A stretch of 38,736 bases of DNA. Origin: a virus. Location: positions 1 to 38,736 of the IMG/VR virus record IMGVR_UViG_3300022707_000823; one strand, written 5' to 3'. Below are positions 17,212-23,092 of the stretch, piece by piece (position 1 is the first letter of the stretch; every line of letters begins with the position of its first letter). The position numbers and the translations under genes are program-made. Under the pieces are notes generated by a model, which made no database searches, was not told where the DNA came from, and worked only from the letters and a program-made list of their open reading frames with translations.

Positions 17212-17386
17212 TTTATTCGGATCAACCTTTTCGATTCTCTTAGCTTTCGCTGGTTTAATTGTCACCATACTCTCAGGTATAAACTTGTGGCACAAAATCA
17301 AACAAAGCAAAATCAAGACTGAACGGGATCACCTGGAACTTGAACAACTTCGCAAACAGTTGAGAGATACGGTTCAAAAAGGCTAA
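17093..17386 (+). CDS. Single-spanning membrane protein, holin- or spanin-like
   Basis: A protein of 97 residues. The N-terminal 40 residues are soluble (IEELKQKILSDPN). One strong membrane helix spans residues about 45-66 (FSILLAFAGLIVTILSGINL). A charged coiled-coil-like tail follows (KQSKIKTERDHLELEQLRKQ). This topology occurs in phage holin-like and spanin-like proteins. As the last + gene of the late block it probably takes part in lysis. Which component it is cannot be decided. Its 3' end overlaps a convergent small frame on the other strand. Confidence 0.58.
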   Translation: MIEELKQKILSDPNVPDVAQGALGASLGTAGVADLTGVIDLFGSTFSILLAFAGLIVTILSGINLWHKIKQSKIKTERDHLELEQLRKQLRDTVQKG

Positions 17387-17480
17387 ACGCAAACCTCATA
17401 CCTCCACATGCCAATACAGTGCAAATAATCATTAGCGTAACCTGATGTCCAAAGGTTAAATTTTCCTTTTCACTGTTCAT
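17313..17480 (-). CDS. Small membrane protein antisense to lysis gene end
   Basis: A frame of 55 residues on the minus strand, with GAGGTG seven to eight bases before the ATG. It begins MNSEKENLTFGHQ and has one hydrophobic helix VTLMIICTVLACGGM, then FAFSLFEPY. The first 31 residues lie in otherwise empty sequence, and the rest is antisense to the end of the 17093 gene. A good ribosome site and a membrane helix favour coding, but the antisense tail weakens it. It would be the last gene of the leftward early operon. Confidence 0.4.
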   Translation of the reverse strand: MNSEKENLTFGHQVTLMIICTVLACGGMRFAFSLFEPYLSTVCEVVQVPGDPVQS

Positions 17481-17665
17481 TTCAACACCTCATTAGTTAA
17501 TAGTGTGGTTTCGTATAATTAAGCCAATGTGTTAATCGCCAACCTTTATCTCTTAAACGGCCAATTTATGATACGGGGGAGCTGTTTAAAAGACATCATA
17601 CGCTTGAAGCATGTAGACCACTGCACACCCTGAGGAAACGCTACTTAGTAGCACGGCGAATCCCC
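17481..17665. other. Convergent intergenic stretch with possible structured element
   Basis: Between the small minus frame and the HslV-like gene lie about 185 bases without a convincing gene. The segment 17575-17666 can be closed by GGGGGA pairing with TCCCCC. Inside it are a perfect five-pair hairpin GCTAC-TTA-GTAGC (about 17639-17653) and a smaller CAT/ATG plus GCT/AGC hairpin. It does not fold as a tRNA and I see no U-run terminator. It may be a structured RNA on either strand, or just the spacer between opposing operons. Confidence 0.3.
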
Positions 17666-18094
17666 CTATTTAAACGTATAAGATTGAATCCTTCCCCCGG
17701 TGTTAGTATCCCTCTTTGATGCGATTTTAACAGCCTTGATAGCAGTGGCTCCGGCATCCATTGCACCCATAGCTAATTCCCACCCGCTTCCTCCAGTCCA
17801 CGGTTCTTCTATCTTTAGAAATAATTTTGACGTATTTGGCCATAAAGCAAATGCATCGCCGTTCTCAGTAATGCCTATCAAATTTCCTTCAATTTCTGGA
17901 GGGGATTCCTTTTCTCCACTTCGCACCCATGCAATAACTTCGTGCATAGCAGGAACACTACCGGATATCGCGACAGCCGAAAACCTGCCGACAGACAAGT
18001 ATAATTTTTTAACCCTATAGGAAATTACTGTGCCATTTGCTGATGCCATGCTATCAACTGCCAGTGTCTTACCGTCCCAAGCTATTGTTGTCAT
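17666..18094 (-). CDS. HslV/proteasome-like Ntn hydrolase
   Basis: A protein of 142 residues starting M-T-T-I-A-W-D-G-K-T-L-A-V-D-S, close to the start of HslV and other proteasome-type peptidases. Removal of Met would expose a catalytic N-terminal Thr. Asp14 and Lys29 or Lys30 stand where the HslV active-site Asp and Lys are expected. AVAISGSVPAMHEVIAWVRS matches the helix-forming G-G/S-x region after the first strands, and GGSGWELAMGAMDAGATAIK resembles the conserved G-S-G-x-x-x-A segment. It is somewhat shorter than HslV (about 175). A phage-coded self-processing peptidase is plausible; partner ATPases and targets are unknown. Confidence 0.72.
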   Translation of the reverse strand: MTTIAWDGKTLAVDSMASANGTVISYRVKKLYLSVGRFSAVAISGSVPAMHEVIAWVRSGEKESPPEIEGNLIGITENGDAFALWPNTSKLFLKIEEPWTGGSGWELAMGAMDAGATAIKAVKIASKRDTNTGGRIQSYTFK

Positions 18095-18095
18095 A

Positions 18096-18323
18096 TCATT
18101 CCTCTCCTATCACTGTTATCTTACAATCATCATTCAGTGTTATTACACCTTCAATATTACTTTTAACTGTGCAAGTGAGCATCACGGTTCTGGTTGATTC
18201 TATTGGTGTAGATATTTGCTCTTCCCACATTAAAAAGTAAATAGCAACAAACACGCTCGCCATTATTGCCAAAGTTATAGCCATTACCATCAAAACGCGA
18301 GCCACATCCCTTAGGAATTTCAT
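18096..18323 (-). CDS. Small single-spanning membrane protein
   Basis: A protein of 75 residues in the leftward operon, one base upstream of the HslV-like gene start. After a basic start (MKFLRDVARV) a strong membrane helix covers residues about 10-33 (LMVMAITLAIMASVFVAIYF). It is followed by a short extracytoplasmic-looking part with two cysteines (VMLTCTVKS and DDCKIT) that could form a disulphide. No family was recognised. Confidence 0.6.
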   Translation of the reverse strand: MKFLRDVARVLMVMAITLAIMASVFVAIYFLMWEEQISTPIESTRTVMLTCTVKSNIEGVITLNDDCKITVIGEE

Positions 18324-18334
18324 CTCATCTCTCC

Positions 18335-18601
18335 TTATTTGGCCGCATACTTTTTAGCTATAACCACCCTGTCTGGGCATTCACACCGGGGAATTCCATG
18401 ACGTTTTAATATACTACTCATTGTCTCGCGACATATTTCAAACTTCTCCGCTACAGACCCAATCTGCGCCATTTTCCTGGCTTTTGAGTATCTTTCTTTA
18501 AGCTCCCAAAGCTCTGCAACGATTATGTCAACGTCTGCATTATTTGATAGATAGAGTTCAATGGCTAACTTCTCTTCATGCTCTGTAAGATTACTTTTCA
18601 T
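18335..18601 (-). CDS. Helix-turn-helix protein, possible regulator or NinH-like
   Basis: A protein of 88 residues. ATG 18601 is preferred over an upstream GTG-like start because GGAG lies seven bases before it inside the end of the rusA-like gene. The sequence has an N-terminal helical part (LTEHEEKLAIELYLSNNADV) and a predicted HTH near residues 52-70 (GSVAEKFEICRETMSSILKR). A CxC pair follows (PRCECPDR). Position beside rusA resembles the small nin-region proteins of lambdoid phages. The DNA target is unknown. Confidence 0.6.
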   Translation of the reverse strand: MKSNLTEHEEKLAIELYLSNNADVDIIVAELWELKERYSKARKMAQIGSVAEKFEICRETMSSILKRHGIPRCECPDRVVIAKKYAAK

Positions 18602-18932
18602 CACTATTCTCCAGTTCTTTGATCTCAAAATAGATGTATTCTTCCCCTTTTTTTACATGATCAACGTCCACTACCGCGCGCTTAATTCGATTGTCATTAA
18701 ATCCATACTTCTTTTGCAGGATATCGACAAAGGGTTTTATCGGATTATCCCAGTCTGCCAGCTTATTGCTCTGTCCAAAGCGTAGATATATCTCTAAATA
18801 CCCATCAGGTATCACCATTGGTCGCAGGAGCAACAAAGCCATGTTTTCATAGGTCTTATATGCCTTCGTCTTAAAACGTCGTCCCTGCCACGCCTGATTG
18901 ATGGTGAGGGGCTTAATATCGACTCTAGGCAA
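18591..18932 (-). CDS. rusA: RusA-family Holliday junction resolvase
   Basis: A protein of 113 residues reading from a TTG that overlaps the preceding stop (junction TTGCCTAG). The RusA signature is clear: SNKLADWDNPIKPFVDILQK followed by YGFNDNRI. Asp60, Asp62 and Asp70 are candidate metal ligands, and the N-D-x-x-I end is typical. RusA dimers cut four-way junctions symmetrically, which fits the Rad52-type annealing protein and exonuclease in the same operon. The length matches the family (about 110-120). An ATG start is absent, so TTG initiation is inferred from the gene overlap and the MPRV-type N-terminus. Confidence 0.85.
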   Translation of the reverse strand: MPRVDIKPLTINQAWQGRRFKTKAYKTYENMALLLLRPMVIPDGYLEIYLRFGQSNKLADWDNPIKPFVDILQKKYGFNDNRIKRAVVDVDHVKKGEEYIYFEIKELENSDEK

Positions 18933-19227
18933 CGGTAATCAACCCCTTTTCAATCATGCGCTGTAATGTCCTGTAGTGGCCTCTACGCATGCATTCCTCA
19001 AGATCAATCCCTGGTATAAAGATATCCCCACCAGCGTTGAATCGTCCATCAATCATGTCATGGCAAGAGGAACACCCGTAAGCGGCCCACCAATCCGGTG
19101 ATTTCTGCCCCATTCCAGAGTCAGAAGGAAGATGGCATAGAACGACTGTTTCAGGGTTCCCGTTGCAATAAGGATGAATCTGTAAGGTGCATTCCTCTCC
19201 CTTGGCACTCTTTCGTAGTTTGCTCAT
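18925..19227 (-). CDS. YbcO-like (DUF1364) nuclease
   Basis: A protein of 100 residues starting at an ATG that overlaps the upstream HNH stop (ATGA). The sequence LRKSAKGEECTLQIHPYCNG, NPETVVLCHLPSDSGMGQK and the Cys/His set CSSCHDMIDGR match the DUF1364/YbcO family of small HNH-related nucleases in lambdoid prophages. The two C-x-n-C/H clusters probably bind a structural metal. With RusA directly downstream it fits a DNA-processing module. The family assignment is firm; the biochemical role in this phage is inferred. Confidence 0.8.
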   Translation of the reverse strand: MSKLRKSAKGEECTLQIHPYCNGNPETVVLCHLPSDSGMGQKSPDWWAAYGCSSCHDMIDGRFNAGGDIFIPGIDLEECMRRGHYRTLQRMIEKGLITVA

Positions 19228-19835
19228 GCCAAATGTTTCCATGCAAGTCGTCGCCGTATACTTCCGACAGTGGACGGGGCTATATCATAATCCTGCGCTA
19301 TCTCCCGCTCTTTTCGTTTGTCTTTTCTGATAAGCAAGACTTGCCACTCTTTTAATACGGAATTTGACCTATTTTCACCTACACAGACTACATGCCTGCC
19401 TCTCTTTACCATGTCGTTGGAGTTGTCTTGTTGTGTTCCCGCGTACAGATGGTCAGGATTTATGCATATCGGATTATCGCAGTGGTGACAAACAAGCATC
19501 CCTTCTGGAATTTCTCCAATATGAAACGTATAACTCAATCGATGCGCCCTAATCCTTTTCCCTTTGAAATGAGCGATACCGTAGTCTTCTTTAGTCATTT
19601 TTGTTCCGGTCCATTCCCAGCATCCAGAGTCAACCACCACGTAACGTGAAAGAACTTCTTCTACTGACTGACACACTATTATTTTGGGGTTCTTCACCGC
19701 CCTACATAGCTTGCAGTAAGGAAACAGCTTGTCTGGGCGCAAATTGTCTTTGTTAAACTCTGAATGGAGTCTTATTACAGAGCATTTTATGCATCTCTTA
19801 TGCCCTGCTGGAATTTTCATTATTGACGTTGTCAT
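19224..19835 (-). CDS. HNH homing endonuclease with zinc-finger N-terminus
   Basis: A protein of 203 residues with GAGG five bases before the ATG. Residues about 12-50 have two Cys pairs (KRCIKCSV and PYCKLCRA) forming a zinc module. Residues about 70-145 give the HNH_3 pattern GCWEWTGTKMTKEDYGIAHF, RAHRLSYTFHIGEIPEGMLV and CHHCDNPICINPDHLYAGT, with His-His and N-P-D-H catalytic region residues. A C-terminal helix-turn-helix (REIAQDYDIAPSTVGSIRRR) gives DNA specificity. It sits together with the YbcO-like gene between two copies of a short junction sequence, as expected for a mobile or mosaic cassette. Confidence 0.82.
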   Translation of the reverse strand: MTTSIMKIPAGHKRCIKCSVIRLHSEFNKDNLRPDKLFPYCKLCRAVKNPKIIVCQSVEEVLSRYVVVDSGCWEWTGTKMTKEDYGIAHFKGKRIRAHRLSYTFHIGEIPEGMLVCHHCDNPICINPDHLYAGTQQDNSNDMVKRGRHVVCVGENRSNSVLKEWQVLLIRKDKRKEREIAQDYDIAPSTVGSIRRRLAWKHLA

Positions 19836-19912
19836 ATTGACCTCTTTATGCTGTATGTCCGGTCTACAGTCTTATTACAGCCCTTAGCTTTGCATTTATG
19901 GACTCTAGGCAT
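19832..19912 (-). CDS. Very short Cys-pair frame, possibly a gene remnant
   Basis: A 26-codon frame (MPRVHKCKAKGCNKTVDRTY, then SIKRSI) whose start overlaps the DUF551 stop and whose TGA overlaps the HNH start. It has one C-x-x-x-x-C pair and a basic composition. Its first four codons mirror the first four of the rusA-like gene, and the DNA around both starts shares GCCTAGAGTC. It may be a translated leader, a zinc-ribbon scrap left by insertion of the HNH/YbcO cassette, or a coupling peptide. Support is weak. Confidence 0.3.
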   Translation of the reverse strand: MPRVHKCKAKGCNKTVDRTYSIKRSI

Positions 19913-20144
19913 CGTTATACTCAGGTGGAGCAGGTAAATGCATCCAATGGGTAGGCTCTACCACCCACCCCTCTTTGTCCTTCCACATTTCCACTACGAA
20001 AGGATAGTTAACGCCATTTTTCCCCGACATACAGCCATAGCCAATTCTCCAGGGTTCGGCATCGTTGCACCACAGCAATACATTGTGCGTTCTTTCATGG
20101 GTGCTTTTAGGCGGTAATTCATCTTCTACGCTGATCCATTTCAT
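19905..20144 (-). CDS. DUF551 family protein
   Basis: A protein of 79 residues beginning MKWISVEDELPPKSTHERTH and ending THWMHLPAPPEYN, the paired W-I-x-x-x-x-x-L-P and T-H-W-M-x-L-P motifs that define DUF551. These small proteins are frequent in early regions of enterobacterial and related phages. Their function is not known; the conserved Trp/Pro ends suggest a compact ligand- or protein-binding fold. It belongs to the leftward early operon with closely spaced neighbours. Confidence 0.8.
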   Translation of the reverse strand: MKWISVEDELPPKSTHERTHNVLLWCNDAEPWRIGYGCMSGKNGVNYPFVVEMWKDKEGWVVEPTHWMHLPAPPEYNDA

Positions 20145-20170
20145 TATCTTTCCTTACTGGTTATAGAGGG

Positions 20171-20380
20171 TTAGTCAGTGGTATTGTTTCTCATAATTAC
20201 CGGGGTGCCATTAAACGCACCTACAGATTGAGAGTTTTCAAATAAATCCCTGGCTAAGAGATCCATAATTTTCTGGGTTTCAGGTGGTTGCAAATCTTGA
20301 ACCAAATGCATAAAGCTCATGAATGCATTCTCAAGGTTATGGATACGCTTTTCTAGATTTGTTATAATTTGATCTGACAT
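20171..20380 (-). CDS. Small coiled-coil protein, unknown
   Basis: A protein of 69 residues. ATG 20380 is chosen since GGAGG is five bases upstream; the longer form would start inside that ribosome site. Residues 5-27 form an amphipathic helix with heptad spacing (IITNLEKRIHNLENAFMSFM). No known domain is visible. It is the first gene after a candidate internal promoter of the leftward operon. Confidence 0.6.
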   Translation of the reverse strand: MSDQIITNLEKRIHNLENAFMSFMHLVQDLQPPETQKIMDLLARDLFENSQSVGAFNGTPVIMRNNTTD

Positions 20381-20418
20381 TTCGACCTCCATACAAGGTT
20401 ATTAATGTAAGTGGTGGG

Positions 20419-20452
20419 TAGTAGTTATCGCTACTATCTGCCCGATATTATA
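20419..20452 (-). promoter_or_regulatory. Internal leftward promoter with hairpin leader (candidate)
   Basis: On the minus strand a perfect TATAAT lies at 20447-20452, in the only sizeable gap of this operon. The -35 region is poor. Directly downstream the leader can form a six-pair hairpin TAGTAG-CGATAA-CTACTA (20419-20436). The arrangement suggests a secondary promoter for genes from 20380 leftward, possibly with leader control. Confidence 0.4.
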
Positions 20453-20462
20453 CCTTATTGAG

Positions 20463-20777
20463 CTAGATATTTCCTCTTCTCCTGTCAGCGCTGCGGGTTC
20501 GCCAGATGTCTACACGGATGTTAATTGTTTCTCTTTGAGTGCCGAGTATTTCCATATCTAATACAGAGTTTTTGTACTCTTCCAGGGCTTCAAGGTGTTC
20601 CGGTGAGGCTTCAGCAATGGCTTGTTTCTCGGCTACGCTACCTGTTCCGACCTTTAACAATGCTTGAGCTTTAACCACTTTCAGCTTCTTATCGAGATAC
20701 TTAACATTAGCTTTAGATTCAGCATAAGGAATATCCGAGTCGACTAGAAACTGTACGCATTCATCCATTGTTTTCAT
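20463..20777 (-). CDS. Early-region helical protein, unknown
   Basis: A protein of 104 residues, largely helical and charged. It begins MKTMDECVQFLVDSDIPYAE and continues with a Lys-rich segment YLDKKLKVVKAQALLKVG. The C-terminus is basic (RTRSADRRRGNI), which could contact nucleic acid. Similar proteins occur next to recombination genes in phages of Gram-negative hosts, but I cannot assign a function. It is one base from the next upstream gene. Confidence 0.6.
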   Translation of the reverse strand: MKTMDECVQFLVDSDIPYAESKANVKYLDKKLKVVKAQALLKVGTGSVAEKQAIAEASPEHLEALEEYKNSVLDMEILGTQRETINIRVDIWRTRSADRRRGNI

Positions 20778-20987
20778 CTATTTATCCCTTAGCACCAGTC
20801 CTATTGAGTGATGAAAGCTAGACAACAAGTCTCTGTCCCTGAAAGTAAAACCAGCCGTTTCCTCGCCATTAATCATAAAGGTTAAATATGTCCATTCATC
20901 GCGGTCGCCTTTTCTGATACTGAATGCATCCAATCCGTCAGAAACTTCTATGTTGAAATTTCTATCCCTGTAACTATCGCCCATCAT
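20778..20987 (-). CDS. Small early protein, unknown
   Basis: About 70 residues. The start is placed at the first of two tandem ATGs because AGGAG lies four to seven bases upstream; the frame continues eight codons further without a ribosome site. The body is a compact alpha/beta pattern (NFNIEVSDGLDAFSIRKGDR; LTFMINGEETAGFTFRDRDL). No family was recognised. Confidence 0.58.
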   Translation of the reverse strand: MMGDSYRDRNFNIEVSDGLDAFSIRKGDRDEWTYLTFMINGEETAGFTFRDRDLLSSFHHSIGLVLRDK

Positions 20988-21031
20988 TTCTCTCCTATGT
21001 AAAAAGGCCACCCGAAGATGGCAAAGACCTG

Positions 21032-21235
21032 TTAGTTAATAACTCTGTATCCGCAGTTATATTTAGCAACATCCCCGAAATAGTAATCAGGACCGTCAAC
21101 AGGGTCGCTCCCGTCACAATAAAAATATCCTGCTGAATAAGTGGCCTTTATTGGGTCAGAATGTAGAGGATTGCTTTCATTTGGGTACAAAACTATTTGA
21201 GCGCCCTCTTCGATATCTTCAAATACTGTATACAT
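21032..21235 (-). CDS. Small aromatic-rich early protein, unknown
   Basis: A protein of 67 residues with AGGAG seven bases upstream of ATG. It is acidic and rich in Tyr, Gly and Pro (IEEGAQIVLYPNESNPLHSD; YSAGYFYCDGSDPVDGPDYY) and contains two cysteines. No recognised family. The strong ribosome site and tight spacing support it as a gene. Confidence 0.55.
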   Translation of the reverse strand: MYTVFEDIEEGAQIVLYPNESNPLHSDPIKATYSAGYFYCDGSDPVDGPDYYFGDVAKYNCGYRVIN

Positions 21236-21258
21236 CTCTTCTCTCCTATTAGGTGTTA

Positions 21259-21453
21259 TTACGTAGCGTCGATAATTTCAGGTACTGTTATACGAATCCT
21301 GGTGAGCCCGTCACTCCTTACAATTCTTGTGCCTATTCCAATAGACATTCCTTTGTCGTTTTCAATTTCCACAAATGCAGGATTTTGCGGCTCGGAATCG
21401 TCAAGAATAATGTTAATAGCCCAATCCTTGGATTCTGGTTTGTTAATACTCAT
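21259..21453 (-). CDS. Small early protein, unknown
   Basis: A protein of 64 residues with AAGGAG six bases before the ATG. The strand-rich sequence (WAINIILDDSEPQNPAFVEI; IGIGTRIVRSDGLTRIRITV) suggests a small beta fold. No motif gives a role. It lies between the exonuclease gene and another small gene of the leftward operon. Confidence 0.55.
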   Translation of the reverse strand: MSINKPESKDWAINIILDDSEPQNPAFVEIENDKGMSIGIGTRIVRSDGLTRIRITVPEIIDAT

Positions 21454-21481
21454 GCGAAACTCCTTATTGGTTAAACATGAT

Positions 21482-22171
21482 TTATCTGAAGTTAATCCGG
21501 TTATATATATTGATCACAGTCTCAACATCGTATTTATTGTATTCCGCCACTCTTTCTACATTCCCATCCTTAACGAAATCCCACACCTTAGAACCGTCAA
21601 TATCATCTGGCTTTCCTTTCATACCTAGAGCTTTGGCTAGATTGTCTTGGCTGATACGTTGACCAAATCCAGCCCAGGCTTGCATATTGTCATAGTAATC
21701 AGACTTGTGACGACCACCAAAAGGAAGTTTAAAAGGAGGTTTAGCGCCAAGGATAACGGCTCTATGCCACATAAATTTAAGATCCCATGCGACGTTATGA
21801 CCAACAAAGTAAGGCTGTGACTTGTGCGCTCGCTCTTCGCAAAGCTCCTCTATCTGGTAATAAACATCGCTTAACAGTTCAGACTCAGTTCGCATACCAT
21901 CTAGTCTTCGATATTCAACTATAAGCTTTTCACTATCAGAGAATGCTATTGATATGATTTCACCAGCTCCCCCATCTAAAGCCGTTTTACGATAAGCCTC
22001 TTCAATGGCTGCATCCTTGACTCCTTCGTATTTCCCTGCTCCGTTATGCCAATCAGAAATAGTTTCTGCCTTCTTCATGGTTGCTGGTGCTTCGATAGTT
22101 TTAGCAATCTCTGCTTTAGTTTCAGCTTCTGGTTGAGTAGGGATGGTTTCAATATCGATAAATATGTTCAT
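21482..22171 (-). CDS. PolB-type 3'-5' exonuclease (DEDDy)
   Basis: A protein of 229 residues. ATG 22171 is selected, with GGAGG seven bases upstream, and overlaps the stop of the Rad52-like gene. The DEDDy motifs are visible: ExoI MNIFIDIETIP (Asp6, Glu8), ExoII YFVGHNVAWDLKFMWHRA (Asp in A-W-D) and ExoIII VAEYNKYDVETV (Tyr and Asp). The layout matches the stand-alone exonuclease family related to the PolB proofreading domain. Coupling to an annealing protein suggests an exonuclease/annealing recombination pair, although it would degrade 3' ends, unlike lambda Exo. Confidence 0.82.
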   Translation of the reverse strand: MNIFIDIETIPTQPEAETKAEIAKTIEAPATMKKAETISDWHNGAGKYEGVKDAAIEEAYRKTALDGGAGEIISIAFSDSEKLIVEYRRLDGMRTESELLSDVYYQIEELCEERAHKSQPYFVGHNVAWDLKFMWHRAVILGAKPPFKLPFGGRHKSDYYDNMQAWAGFGQRISQDNLAKALGMKGKPDDIDGSKVWDFVKDGNVERVAEYNKYDVETVINIYNRINFR

Positions 22172-22608
22172 TTTGCTTCCTCCGGTATGGCCCATTTGGG
22201 CAAGTTAGGTGTCATTTTTATAGCGTGAGACTTTCCTTTTGGTTCGAGTGGGCACCATATATTTTCAAGATAATAGAGATATCGACCGACACCCCACAAC
22301 ACAGCCGCGCGCTTGAAGGCATCGGAAAACTTACCCTTCTCGCCTTCGACTTGAGTTTCGCCGGCTCCATTGCTTCTCCATATCCATTCATCTTCGATTT
22401 TAATTCCAATTCTGCAACACCCATCGAAAGGATATTCAACCTGCCAATGATCACCGCAGACATCATCAAACCGTTTCATTACGTCTCTGGCATTCAAATA
22501 AGCAAGCGCAATACCTTTGGACTTATCCTGCGTAGTTGCACCTACTCTCCAATGAATCAAATTAGGATCGAACGGTGCTTTAAGCCTCTGCGTGATAGTT
22601 AATTCCAC
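22168..22608 (-). CDS. Rad52-type single-strand annealing protein
   Basis: A protein of 146 residues starting at GTG with AAGGGGG upstream. The core pattern IHWRVGATTQDKSKGIALAY, then VMKRFDDVCGDHWQVEY, IWRSNGAGETQVEGEKGKFS and DAFKRAAVLWGVGRYLYYL matches the Rad52/Rad22 domain of phage annealing proteins (D-A-x-K-R-A-A-x-x-x-G-x-G-R-Y-L-Y). These proteins form rings on single-stranded DNA and promote annealing in replication-linked recombination. It is coupled by overlap to the exonuclease downstream and by 29 bases to the small gene upstream. Confidence 0.85.
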   Translation of the reverse strand: MELTITQRLKAPFDPNLIHWRVGATTQDKSKGIALAYLNARDVMKRFDDVCGDHWQVEYPFDGCCRIGIKIEDEWIWRSNGAGETQVEGEKGKFSDAFKRAAVLWGVGRYLYYLENIWCPLEPKGKSHAIKMTPNLPKWAIPEEAK

Positions 22609-22762
22609 AACTCCCCCTTACACTTAATTCAGTTTGTATTTGCTCCATTTCATATTGAGCCCCAAATCCTCGCTCAAAGGCATCAGAGGCGCTTACAGGA
22701 CATTCTTTACCCTCTCTACAGGCTATCTGCCCTGCTATGAATTCATCACTGAAATCGCTCAT
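22580..22762 (-). CDS. Small acidic early protein, unknown
   Basis: A protein of 60 residues with GGAGG four bases before the ATG. The sequence DFSDEFIAGQIACREGKECP followed by SASDAFERGFGAQYEMEQI resembles a short helical protein type seen at the head of phage recombination operons. No function was recognised. Its 3' end overlaps the start of the Rad52-like gene by 29 bases, which supports co-translation. Confidence 0.6.
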   Translation of the reverse strand: MSDFSDEFIAGQIACREGKECPVSASDAFERGFGAQYEMEQIQTELSVRGSCGINYHAEA

Positions 22763-22908
22763 ACGTCCTCCTCATGCATTCTATTGGCTAATGCAACCGT
22801 TAAAATTAGACTTGATCCAATGGCCTCTTGAATAACGCCGTGTGATATGAATTTAACCAACCACTTATTACGATTAGGAAGCCAGCGTTTAAGTATTATT
22901 TTCATCAT
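22759..22908 (-). CDS. Short basic/membrane-like small protein
   Basis: A 49-codon frame linking two genes: its start overlaps the stop of the upstream gene (GAGGTAATGATG) and its TGA overlaps the next ATG. The N-terminus is basic (MMKIILKRWLPNRNKW) and the middle is hydrophobic (AIGSSLILTVALANRM), suggesting weak membrane association. Tight overlaps at both ends are the main reason to accept it as a gene. Confidence 0.5.
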   Translation of the reverse strand: MMKIILKRWLPNRNKWLVKFISHGVIQEAIGSSLILTVALANRMHEEDV

Positions 22909-23092
22909 TACCTCGATTAAAATATGCGCCAGTTACAGCATTTATGATTTTTTGTTCAACACTTTCCAGCTCCCGCAATCCGCCACTTTCCTGTTGATTG
23001 CCTTTCTGGGCTATATTTCTGCGAGATTTTATAAGATTCATCAGTAGTTCGTTATGTCTTGAAAGTAATGAGTCATCGATATCAATCTTCAT
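22889..23092 (-). CDS. Small early protein, unknown
   Basis: A protein of 67 residues, second gene of the leftward operon, overlapping the stop of the first. It is charged and helical (DIDDSLLSRHNELLMNLIKS; LRELESVEQKIINAVTGAYF). No family was recognised. The overlap chain with both neighbours supports coding. Confidence 0.55.
   Translation of the reverse strand: MKIDIDDSLLSRHNELLMNLIKSRRNIAQKGNQQESGGLRELESVEQKIINAVTGAYFNRGNDENNT

Noticed and set aside
17575-17666. Hammerhead or HDV-like ribozyme (CTGAGGA and GGCGAAT motifs)
   Set aside because: For a hammerhead the cleavage-site base would be G and stem I does not pair. For an HDV-like fold the P4-like hairpin and GGCGAA joint are present, but no P1 partner is found.
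17575-17666. tRNA with GGGGGA/TCCCCC acceptor
   Set aside because: No T-loop (TTCGA) or anticodon arm fits between the ends.
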